From positions 1-64,000 of the forward strand of contig CAVPJX010000005.1 of the NCBI GenBank assembly GCA_963705545.1: a stretch of DNA of 64,000 nt, given 5' to 3'. The position numbers were made by a program, and so were the translations under genes. The notes below the pieces were generated by a model. That model did no database searches. It was given only the letters and a program-made list of their open reading frames with translations, and had not been told where the DNA came from. The stretch is from DATBLY01 sp963705545. GTDB lineage: Bacteria > Actinomycetota > UBA4738 > HRBIN12. Positions 26,261 to 32,887 of this stretch are shown piece after piece; the first letter of the stretch is position 1; each line of letters begins with the position of its first letter.

Positions 26261-28213
26261 TCAGCGCTCCCACGGCACCGTCGCGACGGCGACCGGTTCG
26301 CTCACGCCCTTCAGCTCGACCTCGCGCACGTCGGTCCCGTCGACGCCGCCCTCCGTGAGCGTCTCGACGCTCGCGACGATCTCGCCCCCGCCCGCCAGCG
26401 CGGCCACGCGCGCGGCGACGTGCACGCCGACGCCGCTGTAGTCCTCGCCCCGGCGGTTCGCCATCGCCACGTGGACGCCGATCCGCACGGGCGGGGCGAA
26501 GCCGCTGTTCCGGCGGTGCTCGTCGAGCGCCCGCTGGATCGCGATCGCGCAGTCGATCCCGCGCGCGGCGGTGTCGAACGCGACGAAGAAGCCGTCGCCC
26601 GTGTGGTGCACGACCTCGCCCCCGCCCGCGGCGAACAACGCCCGGAGCGTGTCGTCGTGCCAGCGCAACAGCCGCTCCCACGGGGCGTCGCCCATCGCCT
26701 CGGCGAGGTTCGTCGAGCCGACGATGTCGGTGAACAGGAACGTCTTGCGCGTCGACACCGGTCCCGAGCGGCGCTCCTCGACCTCACGGATCGTCCGCTC
26801 GGCGGCGGCCACGTCGAGCGTCGCGCCCAGCTCCACGAACGCGTCGCGCGCCAGCCCGAGCTCGAGGTCGGCCGTCTCCTCCTCGCCGACGGCGCGGCAC
26901 ACCATCGAGAGCAGGACCCGGCAGCGCGCGACCTCGTACGGCGTCCCGACCTCGCGCCAACGCGCGATCGCGTTGCGGAGCTCCTTCGCCGCCTCGACGT
27001 GGTCGCCCTCCGCGAGCAGCACGCGGCCGAACGCCTCGTGGTGACGGGCTCGGAGCGCCGGCGACTCGTACGCCGGCAACAGCTCGTCCAGCTCCTCCGC
27101 CGCCCGGCGCGCGAGCGCCACGTCGCCCGCCGAGATCGCGATCTCGACCTGCGCCGGCAGCAAGCGGGTGCGCGTCCACCGGTCCCACGTCTGTTCGTCG
27201 AGCGCCGCGGTGATCGAGGTGAGCGCCGCGGCGCGCTTCCCCTCGGCCAGCCGGATCAGCGAGAGCGCCGGCTCCGGTGTGTGGCCGAGCGCGTGCGCCT
27301 GCCGCGCCGCCTCCTCGGCGCCGGCCAGGTCGCCCATCCGCAGCCGGATCTCGGCGATCGCGTAGAACCCGTCGCCGAGCGGGGGGATCGGCCCGAACGC
27401 CGCGATCTCGTCGGTCGCCTGCACCAGCTCGCGCTCGGCCCGCTCCCACTCGCCGCCGAGCGCCACGATCTCGGCGCGGTGGACGCGGCAGACGCCGGGG
27501 AACCCGCTCACCGAGCGGCGCTCGCACCAGCGCTGGGTCGCCTCGGTCCACTCGCTCGCGCGCTTGTAGTCGGAGAGGTCGCGGCAGGCCGAGATCATCA
27601 TGCAGTACGTGATGCCGGTGACGATCGGCGACAGCTCGCCGTTGACGGCGCCGACCGTGGCCTCCTCGAGCAGGGCGAAGCCCTCGTCGACCTCGCCGAT
27701 CCCGATCCGTAGGAACCCGATCTGCGTGAGCGCGAGCGCCTGCAGGTCGATGTCGCCCGTCCGGGTCCCGATCGCGAGCGCCTCCTCGCACAGCAGGATC
27801 GCCGCGTCGACGTCGCCGCTCATCCGCACGCCGTCGGCCCGGGCGAGCGCGAGGAAGCCGTGCGCCGGGCATTCGGGCAGCGTGTCCAGCAGCCGCTCGG
27901 CGCGCTTCATCCAGGCCGACGCGATCGAGCCCCGCCCCCGGTACCCGTGGTCCCGCGCGAGCTCCAAGGCGACGTACGCGGCGCGCGCGGGGTCGCCCTC
28001 GGCCTGGTAGGCGGAGAACGCCCGCTCCTCGACGTCCAGCATGACCTCCGAGTGCGCCGCGAAGAACGCGGCGGTGGCCAGGGCCTCCAGGTCGGCACCC
28101 GACAGCGGGCCCTGCTCGTCGGCGCGCGTGAACAGATCGAACGCCTCGTCCCAGGCGTGCCGCTCGAGCGCCTCGTGCGCGGCGGCGGGGAGATCCGAGG
28201 TTCCGAGGGACAT
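26261..28213 (-). CDS. TPR-repeat protein with C-terminal class III nucleotide cyclase domain
   Basis: A 650-residue soluble protein. Residues 1-480 are helical TPR-like repeats of a type otherwise known to me from actinobacterial LuxR regulators (ALERHAWDEAFDLFTRADEQ near the start). The cyclase domain (about 495-645) has FLFTDIVGSTNLAEAMGD, VVHHTGDGFFVAFDT and GEDYSGVGVHVAARVAALAG. Both metal Asp residues are kept. At the site of the usual catalytic Asn there is a His (GVGVHVAARV), shared with the 37.7 kb paralogue, so activity needs testing. Both share the same architecture. It sits between a GcvT-fold gene (15-base gap upstream) and the HD hydrolase (20 bases downstream). Confidence 0.85.
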   Translation of the reverse strand: MSLGTSDLPAAAHEALERHAWDEAFDLFTRADEQGPLSGADLEALATAAFFAAHSEVMLDVEERAFSAYQAEGDPARAAYVALELARDHGYRGRGSIASAWMKRAERLLDTLPECPAHGFLALARADGVRMSGDVDAAILLCEEALAIGTRTGDIDLQALALTQIGFLRIGIGEVDEGFALLEEATVGAVNGELSPIVTGITYCMMISACRDLSDYKRASEWTEATQRWCERRSVSGFPGVCRVHRAEIVALGGEWERAERELVQATDEIAAFGPIPPLGDGFYAIAEIRLRMGDLAGAEEAARQAHALGHTPEPALSLIRLAEGKRAAALTSITAALDEQTWDRWTRTRLLPAQVEIAISAGDVALARRAAEELDELLPAYESPALRARHHEAFGRVLLAEGDHVEAAKELRNAIARWREVGTPYEVARCRVLLSMVCRAVGEEETADLELGLARDAFVELGATLDVAAAERTIREVEERRSGPVSTRKTFLFTDIVGSTNLAEAMGDAPWERLLRWHDDTLRALFAAGGGEVVHHTGDGFFVAFDTAARGIDCAIAIQRALDEHRRNSGFAPPVRIGVHVAMANRRGEDYSGVGVHVAARVAALAGGGEIVASVETLTEGGVDGTDVREVELKGVSEPVAVATVPWER

Positions 28214-28228
28214 CAGGGAACGATTCTG

Positions 28229-29413
28229 TCACCCCTGCCGGAGCGAGCCCGCCGGCGCCGCCTTCGACGGGTCCACGAACGGGATCGCGGCCGTGCGGCC
28301 TTTCAGCGGCCCGTGCTCCGACGCGATGTCGAGCTCGACGCCCGGCGCCGCCAGCTCGATCGGCACCCAGACGTAGCCGATGTTGCACTCCAGTTGCGGC
28401 GACCAGACGGCGTCGGTGACCTTCCCGACCTCCGTCCCGTCGTGGTGCACGGGCCAGAAGTCCGTGGGGTCGAACCCGATCGCGTCGCCGTCGATGTCGA
28501 TCCCGACGAGCTTGCGGCTGACGCCCTCGCGGCGGATCCGCTCGAGCGCGTCCTTGCCGATGTAGTCCTGCGGCTGCTCCTCGACCAGGCGCTCCATCCC
28601 CATCAGCTCGAACGGGTTGTTCGCGAGCGTCATGTCCGAGCCGTAGTTGAAGATCCCCGCCTCCAGCCGCCGGATCATGCTGGGGATCGCGGGGCGGATC
28701 CCGAACGGCTCGCCCGCCGCGAGCACGGCGTCCCAGAGCTCGGTGCCGCGCGACGCGTCGAGGATGTTCACCTCGAACCCCGGCACCGCCGTGTAGCCGG
28801 TGCGGCTGATCAGCACCGGGATGCCGCCGGCGTCGAACCGCGCGCACCAGTAGTACTTCAGGTCGTAGATCGCGTCGCCGACCAGGCGCGCGAGCGTGTC
28901 CACCGAGCGCGGACCCTGCACCTGCATCGGGTACGCCTCGGGGTAGGAGACCTCGACGTCCATGCCGGCGGCCGTCGCGACGCCGAGCGCGTACAGGCCC
29001 GCGTCGGAGTCGGCGAGCTGCATCCACCACGTGTCCTCGTCCACGTGCAGCAGGACCGGGTCGTTCACGATGCCGCCGTCGGCCGCCGTCACGATCATGT
29101 ACTTGCCCTGGCCGACCGCGCACGTCGTCAGGTCGCGGCACGTCAGCTTGTCGATCAGCCGGTCCGCGTCGGGGCCTTGCACCTGGACGGTCCGCTCGAC
29201 GCCGACGTCGAAGATCACGACGTCGTTCACGAGGTGCCAGTACTCCTCGATCGGGTCGGCGAAGTACCCGGGCAGGTACATGTGGTTGTAGATGTCGTAC
29301 GCGGTGCACCCGTCGCGGAGCGTCGCCTCGAAGAACGGCGAGCGCCGGTACCAGGGACCGAAGTACAGCGTGGTGGAGCCGGACGTGGTCATCGCGGGCG
29401 TTTCCGTGGACAT
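28229..29413 (-). CDS. GcvT-fold aminomethyltransferase-like protein (DmdA-like)
   Basis: A 394-residue folate-dependent GcvT-family protein. Motifs: YNHMYLPGYFADPIEEYWHL, VIFDVGVERTVQVQGPDADR, LTCRDLT, VNDPVLLHVDEDTWW, MQVQGPRS, ISRTGYTAVPGFEV and EAGIFNYGSDMTLANNPFE. The YNHM...YWHLVNDV start recalls dimethylsulfoniopropionate demethylase DmdA rather than the glycine cleavage T protein, though this is from memory. No gcvH or gcvP is nearby, so a glycine-cleavage role is unlikely. ATG 29413 follows GGAGGGAACCC. It probably heads an operon with the TPR-cyclase. Confidence 0.75.
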   Translation of the reverse strand: MSTETPAMTTSGSTTLYFGPWYRRSPFFEATLRDGCTAYDIYNHMYLPGYFADPIEEYWHLVNDVVIFDVGVERTVQVQGPDADRLIDKLTCRDLTTCAVGQGKYMIVTAADGGIVNDPVLLHVDEDTWWMQLADSDAGLYALGVATAAGMDVEVSYPEAYPMQVQGPRSVDTLARLVGDAIYDLKYYWCARFDAGGIPVLISRTGYTAVPGFEVNILDASRGTELWDAVLAAGEPFGIRPAIPSMIRRLEAGIFNYGSDMTLANNPFELMGMERLVEEQPQDYIGKDALERIRREGVSRKLVGIDIDGDAIGFDPTDFWPVHHDGTEVGKVTDAVWSPQLECNIGYVWVPIELAAPGVELDIASEHGPLKGRTAAIPFVDPSKAAPAGSLRQG

Positions 29414-29567
29414 GGGTTCCCTCCGGGTCGGCGTCGTGGAGACGGACCCTAGCCTGACCGTGGTTCGAACCCAGATCCTCTCCGCGGACGCGGGGTCCCT
29501 CGAGCAGGACGTCCCGTGCCTCGAGGCAGACGTCGAGGAGGAAGCATCCGAGCGGAGGGAGGAACAC

Positions 29568-29891
29568 ATGGCAGAGATGAAGAGCGAGACCCCGATCCTC
29601 GACCTGCTCGCGAGCATGACGGCCGACGTCGATCGAGGTGTCGAGCCTGGATCAGCGGACGTTGATGCTGGCGCGGCTCGCGGCGCTCGTCGCGATCGAC
29701 GCGCCACCGGCCTCGTACCCGTGGTGAACCTCGGCGTCGCCGGCGAGGCGGGTGTCGACGAGGAGCAGGTCCGAGGCGTCCTCGCCGCCGTCGCACCGAT
29801 CGTGGGCACACCGCGCGTCGTCGCGGCGACGGGCAACATCGCGCGTGCCCTCGGGATGGCGATCGAGATCGCCGACCTCGAGGACGAGTAG
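29568..29891 (+). CDS. Carboxymuconolactone decarboxylase-like protein with a shifted internal segment
   Basis: The 107-residue open frame starts MAEMKSETPILDLLASMTAD and ends GVDEEQVRGVLAAVAPIVGT through ATGNIARALGMAIEIADL. Both ends match a small actinobacterial carboxymuconolactone decarboxylase-type family. Between about 29623 and 29708 the frame reads low-complexity Arg/Gly/Ala, while the +1 frame reads SIEVSSLDQRTLMLARLAAL and VAIDAPPASY, the expected family core. One extra base before and two extra bases after this segment restore the outer frame. As written the core helices are lost. GGAGGGAGGAACAC precedes the ATG. A strong terminator follows. Confidence 0.75.
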   Translation: MAEMKSETPILDLLASMTADVDRGVEPGSADVDAGAARGARRDRRATGLVPVVNLGVAGEAGVDEEQVRGVLAAVAPIVGTPRVVAATGNIARALGMAIEIADLEDE

Positions 29892-29910
29892 TCCACAGCC
29901 GTCACGCGTC

Positions 29911-29949
29911 ACGCCAAGGGAGCACCCCGCAGGGGTGCTCCCTTGGCGT
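29911..29949 (+). terminator. Perfect 18-bp hairpin terminator
   Basis: Bases 29911-29928 pair perfectly with 29932-29949 around the loop GCA. It starts 19 bases after the decarboxylase-like gene. This is the longest perfect hairpin noticed in the window. Confidence 0.85.
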
Positions 29950-30013
29950 TCCGGGCCCGGTCCGGCTCCCTGGGCGACCTCTGTGACCCGTTGCGAGACG
30001 TCTCGCCGCGTCG

Positions 30014-30592
30014 GTGCTGGCCGCCCTGGTGGTCGGCTCGTGGGGCGGACGGACGATCGCGATCGCCGTCGCCGCCCGTCGAAGACCGGCTCGCGACCCG
30101 AGCGGCACGAGGCGTCTACCCGTACCGCTTCCCCCTGCGTCTCTGCGAGCGGGCGAGCTACGGACCGTCGCATCACGACTACCCGGCGACCGACATCTTC
30201 GCCCGCCGAGGGCATCGCGGGTGCTCGCGATGACGGACGGGGTCGTGGACGCCGTGAACCGCGTCGACCGATGGCGCCCCGAGGTCGATGCTCCCGCCAC
30301 GCGCGGCGGGAAGTTCGTCAGCATCGTCGGCGACGACGGGGTGCGGTACTACACCTCGCACCTCGACTCGGTCACCCCGGGGCTCCATCACGGCGACCGG
30401 GTGTCGGTCGGGAGCACGCTGGGTCGGCTCGGCCAGACGGGCAACGCGCGCCTGAGCGTGCCGCACCTCCACTTCGGGATCTCGCATCCGACGGTGCCGG
30501 GCGACTGGGAGACGCGACGGGGCGAGGTCTGGCCGTACCGCTACCTCCGGGCGTGGTGCGCCGGTCGGGATGTGACCCCGGACCTGCCGTGA
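30014..30592 (+). CDS. M23-family (LytM/lysostaphin-like) peptidase, frame-broken
   Basis: A secreted peptidoglycan endopeptidase candidate. The frame from GTG 30014 begins LAALVVGSWGG, a possible signal peptide, and after about 30215 it carries MTDGVVDAVNRVDRW, GVRYYTSHLDSV, GDRVSVGSTLGRLGQTGNA and PHLHFGI, the second zinc motif. The first motif (SYGPSHHDYPATDIFA) and its flank VYPYRFPLRLCERA are in another frame between about 30090 and 30200. Two frame changes are thus needed. The joined protein has the complete M23 HxxxD/HxH set and about 190 residues. Confidence 0.7.
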   Translation: MLAALVVGSWGGRTIAIAVAARRRPARDPSGTRRLPVPLPPASLRAGELRTVASRLPGDRHLRPPRASRVLAMTDGVVDAVNRVDRWRPEVDAPATRGGKFVSIVGDDGVRYYTSHLDSVTPGLHHGDRVSVGSTLGRLGQTGNARLSVPHLHFGISHPTVPGDWETRRGEVWPYRYLRAWCAGRDVTPDLP

Positions 30593-30635
30593 GGCCGCGG
30601 CGGTCCGAAGGCACGGCCGGTCGCCGGAGGCCCGG

Positions 30636-30641
30636 TAGCAT
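30636..30641 (+). promoter_or_regulatory. Leaderless -10 box TAGCAT
   Basis: TAGCAT ends 6 bases before ATG 30648, the same sequence and spacing as at 37113-37118. It supports expression of the small open frame that follows. Confidence 0.45.
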
Positions 30642-30647
30642 CGAGGC

Positions 30648-30746
30648 ATGACCCTCAAGCAGATCCTCGCGCTGGTCGGGCTCGCCCTGGCGCTGCTCAG
30701 CGCGTACAAGGCCCTGGACCGCGTGCGACGCGAGTTCGCCGCGTAG
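30648..30746 (+). CDS. Putative 32-residue single-helix membrane peptide
   Basis: A small open frame of 32 residues starting MTLKQILALVGLALALLSAY and ending in a basic stretch (DRVRREFAA). It reads as one membrane helix with a positively charged cytoplasmic end. Support comes from the leaderless TAGCAT promoter and a plausible protein character. No homologue is recognised. Confidence 0.4.
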   Translation: MTLKQILALVGLALALLSAYKALDRVRREFAA

Positions 30747-30772
30747 CTCCGGCCCGTCTCAGGAGCCCGGCG

Positions 30773-31465
30773 CTATCCCGATCCGCGCGTGATCCGGGTC
30801 CACAGGAACTCGTCGACCAGCCGCGCGGGCGAGCTCCGCGGGCGGCCGAGGGCACGGGGGAGCTCGTCCACGGGCACGCCGAGCCGCGACGAGAGCCCGA
30901 GCAGCGCGTCCCGTGACAGGGCCAGGTAGGTGGCGAACCCGTCCGCGTCCGCGTGCCGCCAACCGAACGCCGCGCGCATCGGCGCGTCCCAGGGCGGGAC
31001 GGCCTGGGGCCGGAGCGCGTACAGCGCCTTCGAGGCCGCGGTGTCGCCGAACGTGACCGCGACGTCGCCCCGGCCGCTCGCCCGGATGGCGGCGTGACGC
31101 CGGGCGAGCGAGACGTACGCCCGGCCGATCCCGTCGAGCTGATCCGGCGTGAGCTCGGTCAGCGGGACGTCGATCGGCGGCAGCTCCCCGCCGGCTACGG
31201 TCCACCACCGCCGGAGCGCGTCGGAGGACCGGCGGGTGTCCTCGCGCCGCAGGTGCCGGCATCCCCACGCGCGCAGCCACACCAGGAGCGCCTCGCGGTG
31301 CGGCGCGCGGGCGAGGTCGATCGTGGGTCCGCACGCCGCGCGGAGCGCCTCCGTGCTCCGGTCGACGCCGCCGAACGCCGCGAACCGGCGCAGCGCCGCC
31401 TCGACCTCGTCGGCCGACAGGGAGTCACGGAGCTCCTCCAGGAGCGCGACGCCGGGTCGATCCAC
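30773..31465 (-). CDS. Hypothetical protein, third gene of an AbrB/PIN operon
   Basis: A 230-residue protein of unknown function, mostly helical, with FAAFGGVDRSTEALRAACG, WLRAWGCRHLRREDTRRSSD and a region FGDTAASKALYALRPQAVPP followed by WDAPMR. That KALYALRP..VPPWD pattern is, from memory, seen in helical proteins of undefined role. GTG 31465 overlaps the toxin stop by one base (TAGTG), making this the third cistron of the VapB-VapC unit. It may be a modulator of the pair or an unrelated passenger. Confidence 0.65.
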   Translation of the reverse strand: MDRPGVALLEELRDSLSADEVEAALRRFAAFGGVDRSTEALRAACGPTIDLARAPHREALLVWLRAWGCRHLRREDTRRSSDALRRWWTVAGGELPPIDVPLTELTPDQLDGIGRAYVSLARRHAAIRASGRGDVAVTFGDTAASKALYALRPQAVPPWDAPMRAAFGWRHADADGFATYLALSRDALLGLSSRLGVPVDELPRALGRPRSSPARLVDEFLWTRITRGSG

Positions 31466-31887
31466 TAGGCCGACCCCTCGAGCAGGAACGTGCGCGGCGT
31501 CCGGATGCGCAGCGGGAGGTCGGTCCGCTCCATCGCCGTGCCGAAGTGGGTCCGGTCGCCGGTGACCAGCACCGCCGCGTGCAGGCTCCGTGCCGCCGCC
31601 AGGACGTGCGCGTCGCTCGCACCGACGACCTCGGCCGCCCACGCGAGGTGCTCGGACGGGTCGACGTCGGCCACGGCGACGATGGCCATGACGCCGTCGA
31701 TCGCGCCCGCCGCCTCCGGCCGTTTCCGCAGCAGGTTCCGTTCCGCCTCCAGGGCGCAGACGCGGCTCGTCACGTAGCGGACGCGACCCCGTTCGGCCAG
31801 CTCGAGCATCAGCGCGAACGCCTCCCCGCCGAGCGCCATCGAGAACAGGACGTTCGCGTCGCAGAAGACGAGCGGCCCGGACGTCAC
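31465..31887 (-). CDS. PIN-domain toxin (VapC-like)
   Basis: A 140-residue PIN-domain protein. LVFCDANVLFSMALGG carries the first Asp, SRVCALEAERNL the Glu, GASDAHVLAAARSLHA the third acid and VLVTGDRTHFG the last. This subgroup (COG1569/PIN_3-like DANVL start) often partners with AbrB-type antitoxins. ATG 31887 overlaps the antitoxin stop (ATGA). Confidence 0.82.
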   Translation of the reverse strand: MTSGPLVFCDANVLFSMALGGEAFALMLELAERGRVRYVTSRVCALEAERNLLRKRPEAAGAIDGVMAIVAVADVDPSEHLAWAAEVVGASDAHVLAAARSLHAAVLVTGDRTHFGTAMERTDLPLRIRTPRTFLLEGSA

Positions 31888-32147
31888 GTGGCCCGGCGGG
31901 GGATCCGCCAGGCCTTCCGGGCGGCGCGCAGCTCCTCGTCGGTCATCCGGCCGCTCTCCTCGAACTCACGGATCCGGTCCTCGGTGTACGCCTCGACCTC
32001 GGTGAGCACCGTCGGCGTCAGGACGATCGCGCCGTCGACGATCCGGACCGTCAGCACGTCGCCCTCGGCCAGCCCCAGCTCACGACGGAGCGCCGCCGGC
32101 AGGGTCACGGTCCCGCGCCCGGAGAGCTGGGCCACCTCGTCGGCCAT
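31884..32147 (-). CDS. AbrB/SpoVT-type antitoxin (VapB-like)
   Basis: An 87-residue swapped-hairpin AbrB-fold DNA-binding antitoxin, from LSGRGTVTLPAALRRELGLA through GDVLTVRIVDGAIVLTP. The helical C-terminal part (VEAYTEDRIREFEESGRM) should bind the toxin. It is first in a three-gene unit and probably autoregulates through the AT-rich promoter just upstream. Confidence 0.88.
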   Translation of the reverse strand: MADEVAQLSGRGTVTLPAALRRELGLAEGDVLTVRIVDGAIVLTPTVLTEVEAYTEDRIREFEESGRMTDEELRAARKAWRIPRRAT

Positions 32148-32156
32148 GTCGGATAG

Positions 32157-32162
32157 AGTATA
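32157..32162 (-). promoter_or_regulatory. -10 box TATACT of the AbrB/PIN operon
   Basis: TATACT on the minus strand lies 9 bases before ATG 32147 inside an AT-rich island (32151-32180) that stands out in this GC-rich DNA. A leaderless start with an overlapping antitoxin operator is likely. Confidence 0.5.
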
Positions 32163-32182
32163 GCTGAATTACGGAGATTCCG

Positions 32183-32585
32183 CTATCCCAGAGCCGACCG
32201 AACCAGAACGCCCGGCAGGTCCGCGAACCCCCGCGCATCGGCCGTGACCAGCGTCCGGCTCGGTCGCGAGCGCCGTCGCGGCGATGATCAGGTCGTGGGC
32301 GCCGCGAGGGCGACCCTGGCGTCGGGTCGCAGCGAGCAGGGTCGCGTGCGCCCGCGCCGTCTCGGCCGTGTAGTCCTCGACCGGAACGCTCTCGAGGAGG
32401 TCTCGGACGAGCGCCTCGCGTCGAGCTCGGCGGCGCACCGTCGCCAGCTCGACGCCCACCAGGAGTTCGGCCACCGTGATCGCGGCGATCGCGGCGTCAT
32501 CGCCTCCCCCGACCGCGTCGCCGAGATCGCCCTGAGCCCGTTCGACCGAGATCAGGACCGTCGTGTCGAGGATCAGTCGGTCCAT
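32183..32585 (-). CDS. PIN-domain toxin (VapC-like), frame break near the C terminus
   Basis: VapC-type RNase beginning MDRLILDTTVLISVERAQGD (first Asp), with ITVAELLVGVELA (Glu) and PRGAHDLIIAATALA (third acid). After that the frame breaks near 32250-32262. The continuation RTLVTADARGFADLPGVLV in the +1 frame contains the fourth acidic residue and ends at the stop at 32185-32183. The joined protein is about 133 residues. It overlaps the end of the Phd antitoxin by 13 bases. Confidence 0.8.
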
Positions 32586-32826
32586 GGCCGGTCCTCGGGG
32601 ACCAGGCTGGAGCGGAGGTCCGCCAACTCCTCGATCCAGGCGGCATCGACCCGGTGGCGGGCTAGAGCTCCTCCGCCACGGCCTTGCCGTTCGGCGTCGC
32701 GGTCGGGATCGAGCCGCGCGACGGGCCGGCCGTGACGCACGATCGAGAACGACTCGCCCGATGCTCGACGGCGTCGAGGACATCGCTGAACCGCCGAGCG
32801 GCCTCGGTCGCGGAGAGTTCCTTCAC
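32573..32826 (-). CDS. Phd/YefM-type antitoxin (one frame break)
   Basis: Antitoxin beginning VKELSATEAARRFSDVLDAV, the classic Phd N terminus. One base appears missing near 32757. The restored frame reads RGESFSIVRHGRPVARLDPD, then a C-terminal region ending LADLRSSLVPEDRPWTD with its stop inside the toxin gene. In the frame as written a stop comes early, after VAEEL, leaving about 54 residues. GTG 32826 is the start: TAATCT lies 7 bases upstream. Confidence 0.75.
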
Positions 32827-32830
32827 GCGA

Positions 32831-32844
32831 ATCAGATTATCAGA
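32831..32844 (-). promoter_or_regulatory. Promoter and ATCAGA direct repeat before the Phd/PIN pair
   Basis: ATCAGA occurs at 32831-32836 and 32839-32844, overlapping a minus-strand TAATCT -10 box (32839-32834) that is 7 bases before GTG 32826. An AT-rich repeat over the promoter fits antitoxin autoregulation. Confidence 0.5.
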
Positions 32845-32887
32845 CTCCACGGTCTCACTGTCTGTGAGCGGGGTCAGCACGCCCGCG

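Noticed and set aside
28229..29413. Glycine cleavage system T protein as a firm call
   Set aside because: No gcvH, gcvP or lipoyl genes are adjacent and motifs resemble DmdA-like members, so only the fold is claimed.
29455..29485. GGTTCGAACCC, which resembles a tRNA T-loop
   Set aside because: The flanking bases do not form a 5-bp T stem, and no anticodon arm, D arm or acceptor stem can be drawn around it.
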